Shown piece by piece: positions 12,239 through 23,941 of a stretch of 64,000 bases of DNA (positions within the stretch are counted from its first letter, which is position 1; each line of letters starts with the position of its first letter). The position numbers and the translations under genes were made by a program. The notes beneath the pieces are model-generated. The model was not told the origin of the DNA and did no database searches. It worked only from the letters and a program-made list of their open reading frames with translations. The DNA is from Pestalotiopsis fici W106-1 (lineage: Eukaryota > Ascomycota > Sordariomycetes > Amphisphaeriales > Sporocadaceae): contig NW_006917092.1 in assembly GCF_000516985.1 (NCBI RefSeq), positions 1,380,619 through 1,444,618 on the forward strand. Direction: 5' to 3'.

Positions 12239-14151
12239 GGCGGCGAGTGCGCTTTACTGGGAGTGAGAAGCTCCAGGACTGTTCTGCACTGGAGGCGATG
12301 ATCCGTGTATAGCAGAGTGTTGCGGGACGTGGGCGACTACTGTATTTCTCTCTCTCGTCGGAGTATCGAGAGTAGAGGTATTGCGCAGGATCTCACATGA
12401 AGTGCTTGTTGGTAGCACAAATTGACATGGGTGGAACTGCGATATGGTGATGTGGGAAAATGCAGAAGGAGCTATATTTAGGAAGGATTCTGGTCTTTCT
12501 GGAGACAGAATACCGATCCAGTATAGAGCTGTTTTGTTTTGCAGTGTTTCGTGATGGGGTAGGCAATGGAGGGGCGCTTAAGCTTGCTTCCCTGCTTGCT
12601 GTGAATACTCAAGGGATCTTATGGTGGGCGATGCTAGAATGACGTGGGGTCCAGAATGGCCCAGCTCCGGCTCTTTGTTGGAGGTGGGAGGATCCGTGTC
12701 TAACGCAAAGTGGAAAAGGGCGATTGCGACACGGAGACCCAGCTGAATGATTACTACAACAGTATTGTGTACATACTCTGTGAATCGACATTGACAAGAG
12801 AACCCTTTACCCTTGCAAATCAACGACTGATTGGCTCCCTCTACGCCTATCTCTCGTTTGACCCAAGCTTCGCCACAGTCTCCAATGCATCAAGCAAGCA
12901 GAAAACACTGATGCCTTGAAATACCCAGATTTCATATGGCCTATGACGAAGGCCATGGTGGCTTGACTCCAGATAGCGGCACTCCTCTAGTGAGCCAATC
13001 ATGGCGGGGTCGTGGCCACGATTGGCTAGCTCAAAGGCCCTTGGCCATTTACCTGTTCGTCAAACTCCAGGGACAAGTAGTACAGCCAGACAGCACCAGA
13101 ATATCTTGTGGGCGATGCACTTATCGTCTGGCTTGGCTGATTTAATGAACCTTCGCACCAGGCACCTGAATTCTTTGAATGCGATCCGGTCTTGATTCCA
13201 AAGTTCCGCATCGGCAGCGGACACTACAAATAATATCCGATTCAAGGCCATCAGGTTGGGCAATCACGCTGGTAATGAAACCATAACTTGAAGTTGCAAG
13301 GTAATACTCTTCTGCCCAAACATACTCCGTACACCAGATAGGTAGCTGTGCCGTGAGTTGAAAACGTCTGATCATAGGCCATGCTAAAGCCTATCTATCT
13401 ATTCTGCACCAGTCTGACCTTTGATGAGCTGTGCGAGCGCCTTCCACGAGGGATCGGGTTCATGTCTGTATCTGAGGAGATCCCTTGTCATTTCTCCGAC
13501 TTGGCGCTTTCCAGGTTGCCTCTACTGTGTGGCCTGACTGGCTTAACTGCGCAACCATCCCAAATAGCATCGGCATGAACAAAGATGAAGAGATCAATAG
13601 CGGCCGCAGTACAGAATGTTTACTTAGTTAAAACAATGTTGTTCACAAATTCCGGCAAAGTAACGGCGGAATTTGGCTTATTTCCGCCGTCCATTCTCTG
13701 CCAAGACGATTGTCTGTACTCCAGTCTTATTGTCCAATCATCAGCGTCGGCGTTACCATCGGCGAAGGTGTAGGCCAACATTCTTTAGTCAACGGTGATT
13801 CGACAAACGACTTATGCATCTGGCTCACATGCATCTCCGGCTAACCTAGACTGGAGAGTATTCACTCAAGGTCTGTATTATTTCCAAATGCTCAAACATC
13901 ACGGCCGGGCTGTACCTGGCAAGAAGAGGAGTTATCTTGCTATACCCGAAATCCGTTATGCAAAGATGGCATCCTCTGAATATATAAAGGCGAGGGAATC
14001 TGTCGAATTGGAGCCCACGAGAGAAGGCACAAACAAGACAAAGCATCAACACTACTTATCAAAAGAAGCATCATCCCCGACTCTCCACTTCACTAGAACA
14101 ACTACGAACACTTGACACTTGAGTCACGATATTCAAAACAACAAGCTCAAT
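12239..14151. other. Intergenic region, divergent promoters of glycosyltransferase and SDR
   Basis: About 1.9 kb between two divergently transcribed genes. Short frames only. A clear TATA element serving the SDR is annotated separately; nothing else recognisable. Confidence 0.5.
13981..13990 (+). promoter_or_regulatory. TATA box of the SDR gene
   Basis: TATATAAAGG, about 170 bp upstream of the SDR start codon at 14152. It is a strong consensus match in a plausible position; the leader between is A/C-rich, as is common for fungal 5' UTRs. Confidence 0.55.
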
Positions 14152-15129
14152 ATGTCTTCATTCGGCAACAAAACAACCAGCGAAGAGGTCGTTGAGGCAT
14201 TCTCCTCCAGAATTCAAGGCCGTACCTTTCTCATCACTGGCACAAGTGCCAATGGTCTTGGAGCTACAGCAGCAATCGCTCTTGCCCGAGCTGGACCTGA
14301 GCACATCATCCTCGTGGGACGCTCCAAGGCAAAGGTCGACCCCGTGATCGAGGAGATCGCGGCAGCCAATCCCAACGTCAAGGCCACCTTTGTGCAGTGC
14401 GAGCTGTCAGACTTTGACTCGGTCAGGAAGGCCGGCGCCGAGATTCTCGAAAACAAGGACATTACCAAGATTGATGTGATCCTCAACAATGCGGGCGTTA
14501 TGGCGGTAAAAGAGTACACAAAGGACAAGCAGGGGTACGAGCTACAGCTCTCCTCGAACCATCTTGGCCACTTTCTCCTAACGAGCATCATCTTCCCAAA
14601 GGTTCTTGCTGCCGGCGCCGGATCTCGCATCGTCAATGTCACCAGCCGGGGCCACCGCGTTGGTCCGTTCCGCTTTGACGACTACAACTTCTCCAACGGC
14701 AAAGAGTACGAGCCCTGGACTGCATATGGCCAGAGCAAGACGGCCAACATTCTCTTCTCGGTAGAGCTGGCCCGCCGGCTGGCCGACAAGGGCATCAAGG
14801 CCTTTGCCGTACACCCCGGAGGCATCTTGACCACCGGCCTAGCGACTCATCTGGACATCGAGTCGCTTGGTGATATCCCAGCAATTGCGAAGCGCAATAA
14901 TGGGTGGGATTCATTCCCCCCGCTCGACCCAGCTACATTCAAGACTGCATCAGGAGGAGCCGCGACTGAGCTTGCTGCCGTTCTGGACCCTGCTTTTGAC
15001 GGAAAGAGCGGCGCGTATGTCAAAGATTGCCAGATCTCGGAGGCGCTGGACTATGCCACAGACGCCCAAAACGCCCAACGACTATGGCGTTTGAGCGAAG
15101 AGCTTGTTGGTCAGAAATTTGACATCTAG
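14152..15129 (+). CDS. Short-chain dehydrogenase/reductase (retinol-dehydrogenase-like)
   Basis: Single exon, 325 residues. The start ATG at 14152 follows a CAATATG context; the frame opens slightly upstream but only with a non-ATG codon. The Rossmann motif TGTSANGLG (nucleotide binding), the NNAG motif, a catalytic YGQSK (Y-x3-K) and a following HPGG are all present in the right order. The length and a C-terminal extension after the HPGG match the fungal SDR group annotated as retinol or WW-domain-oxidoreductase-like dehydrogenases. It would reduce or oxidise a carbonyl/alcohol using NAD(P); the substrate is unknown. No signal peptide. A strong TATA box suggests regulated expression. It stands alone, with no obvious pathway partner nearby. 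Confidence 0.9.
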   Translation: MSSFGNKTTSEEVVEAFSSRIQGRTFLITGTSANGLGATAAIALARAGPEHIILVGRSKAKVDPVIEEIAAANPNVKATFVQCELSDFDSVRKAGAEILENKDITKIDVILNNAGVMAVKEYTKDKQGYELQLSSNHLGHFLLTSIIFPKVLAAGAGSRIVNVTSRGHRVGPFRFDDYNFSNGKEYEPWTAYGQSKTANILFSVELARRLADKGIKAFAVHPGGILTTGLATHLDIESLGDIPAIAKRNNGWDSFPPLDPATFKTASGGAATELAAVLDPAFDGKSGAYVKDCQISEALDYATDAQNAQRLWRLSEELVGQKFDI

Positions 15130-16925
15130 GTCGGACTGGAATGCGTAGATTAGGTGGAAATGACAATTTTAGCAGTAAAGTAACAAGAGAGGTCCAATAT
15201 TATATGCTGCCATCAGATCACATTGAGACTGGTCCAATGTGCGCCTTCGTGCCTCTGATCCTCTCAAGCTTCGTCTTGTGAAAGTATCGTGCGGCCAAGG
15301 ATCTGAAATTTCTGCGAGTATAAGTGGAAGATGGATAGTATGACACCCACATACGGCGTGCCCGAAGAGGAGTCGAGTGAGAAGTCAGCTTTGTGAGACG
15401 AGAGACCTTGAATGTGATTAGAATTTCCGTCAAAGCTGCACAAAAGCGGCTTGTTAAGGCGGCAAAGAATCTCGTCCGCATTGCCTGATTGCATACTGCA
15501 AAAGGTTGGAATAGACTCAAGCGTGACATGGTTGCTTGACCACCATCTGATCTGTTGATGAATACAGGTACAGGTATACATCATTTGATCATGCGGGGCG
15601 CCACTATGGCTCACCTCATCAACTTACAGATAAAGGTAGTACTACTTATGATAATGCACATTGCAAACAACTCCAAGGGGTAGCCACGAACCAATACTGA
15701 CTCCAGCGAGGCGTCGTCTAAGGCAAGCCCCCTGACACCAAGACTGCTGCCACGAAGCCGTAGATTCCGGGGCAGGCTGGCGGGCTGGAAATCTGGCGAT
15801 CATCGATCTCCTGTCTCCTTTTCTGAAGACGGCCCGGACCCGACCGAGGCGGGCGCACATTCTTGCATCACGCTCTGCCAACATGAATAATTTACCGTTT
15901 CTGCTACAATGCCAACGTTTCTCCAGGCGTCTTCATAGTTTGTTCTACGAGAGTCTCGAACTCGTGATAACATTTTGCTTAAAATCCAGTTATGCAAACT
16001 CTGTTGCATTGTGCAGTGACTTCAACCTACAAACAACGCACTTCATGCCGTTATTGAAAGATTATGCCATGTGCACTCAAACAAGGTGGAAGTTGTGTAG
16101 TAAATAATTGCTTACATACATCAAGTAATGTACACACACCATGTGAGGCTTAAAAACGGAGCTGCGCCGATGATCAATTGACTATGGAAATTTATGAACC
16201 GGCGGGACCATCACATCGGCCCGTATTTTAATGTACATGAATAAGAACCATGCGGGTCATACTATGCGGGGCTACTACCGTAAGCGCAAAGAGCCTGGAT
16301 TTCATTTTTCTTTCCATTTGGCTGCCAAGATTCGCAAGTATGGGCGATCAAGTGTTTCCGGTGTAGTCATTTGGCACCATAATCGTGTCACAACGGTTGG
16401 AGGTAAGGATATAGATACCCGTGGGACTTGTCTGCTTTCTACAGCTCCAGCCTTTGCTGACAGTCCGTGGCTCTTTGTCCTCAAGTTTGTTGCATATATA
16501 AACACCACAATGCAAACCAGTAATAGCCTGGCTTGATAATTGACGGCTTTGCCTGAGAGGGTTACTCAAAAGACACTGCCAATATCGCAAGAGACTCCAA
16601 GACGGCTCTACAGAGTACAGTTTGGCTATTATATGATTGCCACGGAGTGCAAAACACCGGCTTTCACTTAAGTGGATTTGGAGCCCGCATCAAAATCTAT
16701 CTGACTGAAGCAATTCCTTTTGAACCTTTCTGACCTAGACAGTAGTCTAGATAACCATCAAAAAGTAGCAGAAATAAACATGGTGCCAAGGAATTAGACA
16801 AAGGTAACTCTTGATCTGTGGATATCTGCATGTTTCTCTGTGCCCAAGGCGATGATCCTCCCACCTTACCTTAGTGCTCGGCAATCGACATACATGGCAG
16901 CTGCGCGGCAGACAGACACTTTAAA

Positions 16926-17018
16926 GCTTGCCCGCCTACCTAAACCTTAAGGCAATCGTTTCCTTCTAGACTGGATCGCGGCAGACTTCTGCTGCATCAT
17001 TAACTAAGGTAGGCAAGC
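16926..17018. repeat. Imperfect inverted repeat
   Basis: The arm GCTTGCCCGCCTACCTA (16926-16942) is matched on the opposite strand by GCTTGCCTACCTTAG (complement of 17004-17018), with a few bases inserted in one arm and a loop of about 60 nt. A further TTACCTTAG copy lies at 16866. It could be a small degenerate element or a coincidence of a CCTTA-rich stretch. Confidence 0.35.
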
Positions 17019-17667
17019 CGCCGCCTGACAGGCAAAGGTAATCCAAATAAAGTGAACGACTATCAAGTATTTACTGTCGGCATCTTCCTCATCGCTGGTG
17101 CGCGTACAGCACCCGGGTCTTTTCTTGGAGATGGTGACCTCTGATCTTTACCCAGGCCAGCAAACAGCCTGCCAAGATCTTCTTTTTAGGTGGCTCGATG
17201 AGTAAGCTGGAACAAGTTCTGATCATCGAAGGCTCGCCTATGGCACAGTCCTGACCTGACCTGACTCGTCTCCTTCGATCGATCACCAGCTATTTTGAGG
17301 ACAAGCTGATTTGCGCCGTCCAGGGGGCGCGTCTTGCGTCTGACTCCTGCTGCATTGGATCGGTCCAATTCCAGCAACCGTCTTGCAAGTTTTGCTGCTT
17401 CGGCTCGATTTCAGCGCCGCGCCTTTGCTTGGGGGGCTCTGCTCCCCCTGTCCACCGCGGGCGGTGGAACCACATCGTATCGCGGGCGTTGCGCTTCCCT
17501 CTGGCTAAGGGCCGTTACGTGGATCTGGAGCTCCAGCCAGGGTCTCTCTGTGTCAGGTGCATTTTTTTGATCACTGTCTGTTTCCCCAACATTACCCAAA
17601 AAAGGGTCCAGGGGGGCCGCTGACCAAAACCAGAGAGGGAAGGGGTCAGAGAGAAGAGGGAAGGGAC

Positions 17668-17686
17668 AAAAAAAAAAAAAAAAAAA
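17668..17686. repeat. Poly(A) homopolymer run
   Basis: Nineteen consecutive A residues after a GA-rich tract, within the putative promoter or leader of the Zn2Cys6 gene. Confidence 0.9.
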
Positions 17687-18311
17687 GCCATCGCTCGAGA
17701 ACGTGGCGTTGCTTTGCGAGGTGGAACAATTCGTCAATTGCCGTTCGTCTAATTCTCTTGCGTCTCGGTTGCAAATCAACTACCCTGTTTCTAGTATACT
17801 TGCAAGAGTGCTTCTTTTACCCTATTTGCAGGGGAAACGCAGTGGAAAATCGTAAGAGATCGATTATTGTTTCTTCTTTTCGATTACTACATACTACACG
17901 ACCGGTACTATCACTTCTACGATATACATACCTTGTTATCCCACCTGGCACACCAGTCTCATAAACACGGCAAATTCCACCACCGCTCACTTACCAACCC
18001 GCCGACCGGCAAATACCGTCCACCCCCCCATCGCCCGCCAGTGCCTATCCATCCCCAAGTAGCAACCAGCTCGCCAAAACCGCCCTTGGGACTAAGCTTA
18101 CCACGCCCGCGCTCTGCCCGGCAAGCTCCATTGCCTTGTCGCGTTGGGCCAACTGGAGCTGGGCGAGCTGAGTGAGTTCAGCGAGTGACTGGACGAGCCG
18201 TCGACGGCATTCGAAATAGCAGGGTTTGATTTGGTAATCACGCTGGGTCTGATCTTGGGGGGGCAACTCGCAGACGCGCGCGTTGGTAGGCAAATCCACC
18301 ACCCACGAGAC

Positions 18312-21300
18312 ATGCCTCCAGGGCGGCCGCCCAAGAGGCCCGGAGAGTCTGAGATCGACGGCGCAGACGGCCAAGCTGCTGCAAAATGCAAGCTGCCCAG
18401 GCTGGATCGCGGCGGCACCCCGAACGACTTCTCCAGTGTTGTCAAGAGCAAGCTGTCGTCCTACACTAGGACCGGTCAAGTAAGTACCATCAAGAGTCGC
18501 ATTGTGCTACTTGACTGTTTGCAGCGCGCATCCAATATTTGAATGCGCGCCTGCGCCCATTCCGACAACGCGTGGCTGACTTGACACTCCTCTAGGCATG
18601 TGATCGTTGCAAGGTTCGCAAAATCCGGTGCGATGCTCTACCAGAAGGATGCTCCCACTGCATCAACCAGAACCTCGAGTGCTATGTGACGGATCGAGTA
18701 ACAGGCCGGACCGAGCGACGAGGGTACATGCAAGAGCTCGAACGCGAGAAGACGGACATGCTTAACCACATTCGCGATCTCGAAAAGTTACTGGATACAA
18801 AGGGCATCGAAGTAAAACCATATGCAAGGCCTGCCTTTCCTCAAAACCCTGGCTACCCTGCGACGGTGGCTTACGATGCGAGAGGCAATCCCATACAAGA
18901 CGCATCCGCTGATGACGGTCTAGAGAATTGGACACAGATGGGACCGTCGTTATGGATAAAAAACCACAAACCCGGGTCACACTTCTCGCATGCTGCTAGG
19001 ACCTTGTTTGGATCCAAGTCTACTACGGCCGATGTTCATCTAGGGGTATCCGGAGACCAAGCTCCGCTCAGCTCCATCAAGGGAACCAAACTGTCAATAC
19101 TTGGCAGCACGATTGATTTAGGACTCTTTGAGGCCCCGGACATGGACGAGCCAGCACCAGGCGTTCAGGCCAAGTCGCCATTGTACAACAAGTCAGTTCA
19201 GGCCTTCCTGCAATCGTGTACAAATGTAAACCCACAACTGCACGTCGATTATCCGCCTAGAGCAGATGCTTTCACGTACGCCGAGTGGTATTTCCTCATG
19301 TTGTATCCCTTTATCCCCGTGTTGCACAAGCCAACATTCATGAACATAGTAAGTTTGGCATTCGCTTTTCTGCTTGAAATACTCAACTTACAATGCTAGC
19401 TCACTCGCCTGTACGATGACCCTAACTTCAAGCCCACTGTCGCCGAGGCTGTCATGGTCCATATGGTATTTGCCTCGATATACTTGCAATATGGGCTTCG
19501 AAATCGCGAGAATCCTGAGCAAAAGACCAAGCTGAACGATCTCTCCAACAAGCACTATCATTTCGCCCTGTGCAAGTTCTTTGACCTGTCCACCTCCAAA
19601 ACGTTCGAGGACCTACAAGCCTTGACCATGATTGCTGTTCACACAAGAGCATTCCCAAAGCCAGACTGTAGCTCAATGGTGACGTGGACATGCCAAGGCA
19701 TGGCCATTGAGCTCGGATTGCATCGCGCCATGAAGAAACCCGGAGAAGGCACCAACCTGGAAAACGAGATGCGCAAGCGCGTCTTCTGGGCTCTCGTCAC
19801 AATGGGTGTTACTCTTCACGGACGAAAAGGGAAGCCCATGCCGATACGGCTGGATGAGATTGACGTAGACTTTCCAGAAATGATCCCGGATGAGCTGCTC
19901 ACCAAGGATGGAGTTGACACATCCAGAACTGGGAAATGCCTCTATGAGATCGGAGTAGAAGGTTTTCGGGCGGCATCCATCTACTTGGATATGTATGCTA
20001 CCATCTACTGCACGAAAAGAGATCCCACCATTTACCCTGCAATCATTGAGGAGCTGGAAGCCCGAATCACCGCCTGGTGGGATAACCTACCGGACTCCTT
20101 GAAGCCGGCTTCAACTTCCAGCGACATGGAGGGCCACAACGAAATGTTCGCGCTCTACGCAGAATATATATTTCACGAGTTTAGGCTGTGTCTCCGGCAC
20201 CCGTCCGTGGCTCTTACGAGTGATCCAAAGTTGATGGCAGAAAACAGTAAAGTGTGCGAGAAGGCGGCCAAGGACATGTTGACCATTGCTTACAAGCTAT
20301 ACAAACTGAAATCTCAAGATTCAACATGGTACTCATTGTCCGAGTACATTGCGGCCATGTTTACTTCTCTTGCAGCGGTTTGGGAGAGGAGGCACGAGAC
20401 GGACGCGGCGGAAGTTGCTGTTTTACGTCAGGATATGGACACTTGGCTGATCATCTTGGCCGATTCATGCGAACTAATGGGTGAGTTGAATGCACATATT
20501 CCTGCACACGGGATTTTGAAGCTAACTGTAGCAGGATGCGGCTTGACATTACGGAACGCTGTAGCGTCCATCGTGGACCGCACAGTCGCATGGATCGAAC
20601 ATGATCGACAGGGCAAGATTAACGGATCTTTGCCTCAGGTTACTCAAGAGATGCTAAAACAATCGCCACAGCAGCAACAACAAGGCTATACCGGCGTGCC
20701 TGCTGGCTCGTCGGCTATCCCTGCTAACCATCCAAATCCGCCAAGCGACCCAGCATTGAATGCCGGAGAAACACCAAATCCTGGCATGGCACGCAACAAT
20801 TACTACCCGGACTCGGCTGCTGAAGCCTCCTCCTACCCCCCACTGCCATACAGCGACCCATCTACCCACGAACCAAGTAGCCTGCCATATACTGCCGAGG
20901 ATCCTTATCTGTACTCTCAGACTGGGCAAGTGCCGACGTCGCAAGTGCAGGGACAAACACAAGCACAAGCACAAGCGCAAGCTCAGGCTCAAGCTCAAGC
21001 TCAAGTACAACAGACGCAAACTCAAATCAGTGACCACAATCCACTGAGTACCTTTGCCGCTCAAGCAACCTCCCTGCAACAACCCTCGGGTGACATGATG
21101 TGGAGGCAAGGCACACCGGGAGGTAATACATGGCAAGACTGGACAGCTGCCGTCGTTGACAACCAAGACCATTACAGTGCAAATGCACTCATGTCTCTTG
21201 GCGCCGGGCCGAGGTCAAATAATGTCAATGATGCGACGTCGAGTGGAACAAGCTTGGGCCTGGGTGTGGGAGGCATCAATGGTCAAAATGTTCCCACGAC

Positions 21301-21367
21301 AGCCAATAGCACCCAGTGGCCGCTCTTATTGTTTCATGATGGCACTGGCAGTATGGGAGGTGCCTGA
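18312..21367 (+). CDS. Zn2Cys6 transcription factor with AT-hook-like N-terminus and Gln/Ala-rich tail
   Basis: Exons 18312-18479, 18596-19348 and 19400-21367 join in frame to 962 residues. The N-terminus PGRPPKRP resembles an AT-hook. The zinc cluster begins at residue 58 (C-x2-C-x6-C-x6-C-x2-C-x6-C) and is split from the N-terminus by intron 18480-18595. A charged, probably coiled-coil stretch follows (EREKTDMLNHIRDLEKLL), then a fungal-specific transcription-factor domain with the usual RKRVFWAL core near 19770. The C-terminal 250 residues are disordered, rich in Pro/Ser/Gln, with an (Ala-Gln)n run at about 20956-21006. Bases 20481-20531 look like a fourth 51-nt intron (GTGAGT donor, GCTAAC branch, TAG acceptor); removing them gives 945 residues in the same frame. 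DNA target and regulated genes are unknown. It is likely nuclear. Confidence 0.9.
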
Positions 21368-22405
21368 TATACCGGAAAAAGAAAAAGAAAAAAGAAAGAA
21401 AGAAACAAAGTCGACTTCGCCAATCATAGAAGATACCCCAAAATTGCTCTTGAGCGCGCTTGTCTCCTTTCCCCTTTCCATCCTCGCAGGGATATGAGCT
21501 GTGTCAGATCACGGCCTCAGGGAAACTACATAGATCCAGCAAGCAACAATTGTACATATTAAACATCCGAGACAAGGGCAATCAGCCAAGATGGCAGCAT
21601 TGGTTGGCGTCATGTTCACCACATGAACGTTTGCGGGCGCTATCATGGTGTGATTTGATTTCTGTACAGGTGAACTATCACCTGCGGACAACCCCGTCGC
21701 TCGACAAACCTAGTATTAATATACCTCAAAATGGTTCAAAATTTTCACACCAGGGTTGAAGTGATTGTGTACAATGAATGCAATGAGATGAATGTTTGTG
21801 AGAGAGATGCATTCATTGTATCTTATAGATCATGCTGTTTGTCCACTTCTTCAACTAATATACATCATTAAAAACTTATTTTGTGTTGTCGTGCTCTTGG
21901 TCAGACAGAGTAGACCGCTATCAAAACATACCGCCGCCGGAAACCTCCCCAAAAAGAAATCGAGGAGGGCTCTTTGTACTTTATCGACGATTGCCGGCCT
22001 ATGTTACAAAAAAAAGACAAGAACGTGGCAAATTTCTCTGTAGCCCACTTCTAATGCACCTGGCCAGAAAATGACGATGAGTAGAGTAGAGGGGCCTCCA
22101 TGGCCCACGACCTGGAAGCACATCCGGCCAAAAATAACCATCTATATGGAGCAGTTACGCCAGCTGCGCCTTTTTCTTGGACATGGGAGAAGTCTCAATC
22201 CCCGCCCTTTCACATTATTCTTACATGCCGCCACCCTTTCTCTTACATGCTGACATACGTGATGGTTGTCATCCGATCATGATATGGTTGGCAACGAGAT
22301 CTGACTGGTTTTGATCAAATTTTGATCGAATCTTGGAAATCGTGCGGAAAGATGCCGTAAAGTCGTTATCCAAGCAAAGTATTTTTTTTCAAGGAGCCGA
22401 TTGTT
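21368..22405. other. Convergent intergenic region
   Basis: Shared 3' flank of the Zn2Cys6 gene and tim50, about 1 kb. It begins with an A/G-rich stretch just after the stop codon. No supportable gene. Confidence 0.5.
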
Positions 22406-23941
22406 TTAGTTCTTTCCAAACCAGCCAGTCAACGAGCCTTTCATGCTCTCCATGGCCTCGGCCTGGGCCTTCTCCTGTGCTTGTTGCTCCTCCTTGAGCC
22501 ACTTCTCGCCGTTCTTGCGGATCTCTTCCTCCATCATCTCGTAGTTGCGCTGGCCACGCTCCCGGGCAATGTCTTGGAGCATCTTGCCCTGAGCGAAAGC
22601 CTCGCTGGGGCTTTGCTCGCCCTCGGCCGGGACCATCATGCTCAAGTTGCTAGGCTTGAGGCCGAGCATGCTGCCAAGAGCTCCAATGCCCGAGGTGTGC
22701 TTTCGCTTGTGTGCGTTGAACTGCTTCTCAAACTCGGCTCTGGCAATTGCCTCACGACGGGCAAATTCGACGGGGATGTTCTTGCCGTCGAAAGACTTGA
22801 GCACATCTCGGACATCCTTGTATTGCATGGTGTGGATGTACTCGAGGAAGGGAATCAATGCAACCAGGTCCTTGTCCTTCGGGTCGCCGGTCCACTTGGG
22901 AAGAACGATAGCGTTTTCGGGCTGGTTGCGAACGTGAGCAGCATTGCTGTCAATCATGATAACCTTGGATAGATCACGGTTGAGGTACGAAAGATCCTTG
23001 ACAATCTCGCCGTCCTTGTACTTTGTGGCCTCGCGGAATAGAGGCCAGACGATGAAACGATATGGGTCGAGCTTGCGCACCAATGGCTCACCCATGGCGA
23101 AGGGGACGGTGGTGAACAGCACGAGCTCGTAGTATTGGCTGAGATAGTGGAGGAAGTAATCGGCGCCGGGTCGCTTGGCTATTCTCCAGCCATGCTCTCT
23201 CGTCCATTCACTGTGGATCAGCATGTCCTCCAAACTGATACAGAGTGTGTATGGGCGCTCAAACATGGGGTCGGGGTCAGGCAGAAGCTTTTCAAAAGCA
23301 GGCTCGTGGTAATAGCTGAGTGAATCGTTGAGGCGTGTACGAGCACGGGTCCACCACAAATTCGGCGACCAGCCGTTCGGGATATCTCGGTGCATTTCTG
23401 CCTCATCATCGTCCCAGTCACGACCAAGCCATGCAACGCTTCCAAGACCTAGAACCAGAGCGGACAGGTACATGCGGTTGGCCCATCTGTTTCGTCGCTT
23501 CTCAGTCGACGAGATATATGCGGAAGCAGGGAGTTCTCCCTTGTGTCGACCGCCACCCTCGGCTTCGAGCTCCTCCAAGTCGGCGAGCGCGCTCTTGTTC
23601 GTAGCTCCCTCCCTTTCGTACTCGAGAGTTGAGGGAATACCCTGTGTTAGGTCAGGAAGTTTGAAGGGCTTTTGGGGCTCCTCAGGCGTCTCGGGTATTT
23701 GGGATTCCTCGCTCTTGGATGAAGGCGAAGACTCGGACTCTGAAGACTGGGGTTGAGACTTTGGTTGCGAGGCGGAGGGCGCCTGCTTTGGTGAATCGGA
23801 TGGCTTCTTGGTGTTTTGTGCCATGCCACGTAATTGCACGGCAGAGACTGGTAAAGAGACATTTTGGGCTCGGATTGATCGAGTTGCAGCTCTGCTCAAG
23901 ACAGGCGATTGCGCCGCGCGCATAAAGGTCCTGGCAAGCAT
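22406..23941 (-). CDS. tim50: Mitochondrial import inner membrane translocase subunit Tim50
   Basis: Single exon, 511 residues. The N-terminus is Arg/Ser/Ala-rich and lacks acidic residues (about 1-40), a typical matrix presequence. It is followed by a Pro/Ser/Glu-rich linker and one membrane segment at about 157-173. The intermembrane-space part (about 230-390) is the FCP1/NIF-like domain, with LCISLEDMLIHSEW, RPGADYFL and a following IMIDSNAAH motif. The phosphatase D-x-D signature is degenerate (SLED), as usual for fungal Tim50, so it is not expected to be an active phosphatase. Tim50 is the receptor of the TIM23 complex that receives presequence proteins from TOM and helps keep the channel closed. 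The C-terminal Glu/Gln-rich helix is also typical. Housekeeping gene. Confidence 0.95.
   Translation of the reverse strand: MLARTFMRAAQSPVLSRAATRSIRAQNVSLPVSAVQLRGMAQNTKKPSDSPKQAPSASQPKSQPQSSESESSPSSKSEESQIPETPEEPQKPFKLPDLTQGIPSTLEYEREGATNKSALADLEELEAEGGGRHKGELPASAYISSTEKRRNRWANRMYLSALVLGLGSVAWLGRDWDDDEAEMHRDIPNGWSPNLWWTRARTRLNDSLSYYHEPAFEKLLPDPDPMFERPYTLCISLEDMLIHSEWTREHGWRIAKRPGADYFLHYLSQYYELVLFTTVPFAMGEPLVRKLDPYRFIVWPLFREATKYKDGEIVKDLSYLNRDLSKVIMIDSNAAHVRNQPENAIVLPKWTGDPKDKDLVALIPFLEYIHTMQYKDVRDVLKSFDGKNIPVEFARREAIARAEFEKQFNAHKRKHTSGIGALGSMLGLKPSNLSMMVPAEGEQSPSEAFAQGKMLQDIARERGQRNYEMMEEEIRKNGEKWLKEEQQAQEKAQAEAMESMKGSLTGWFGKN

Larger units (their letters stand above)
15130..18311. other. 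Long intergenic region / putative leader of Zn2Cys6 gene
   Basis: About 3.2 kb without a supportable gene. The right part (about 17000-18311) is GC-rich and pyrimidine/C-rich with a 19-nt poly(A) run, typical of a long fungal regulatory-gene promoter and 5' leader. An imperfect inverted repeat lies near 16926-17018. Several short upstream frames occur, but none shows a domain. Confidence 0.5.

Noticed and set aside
22481..22972. Plus-strand ORF of 163 codons
   Set aside because: Antisense shadow of tim50.
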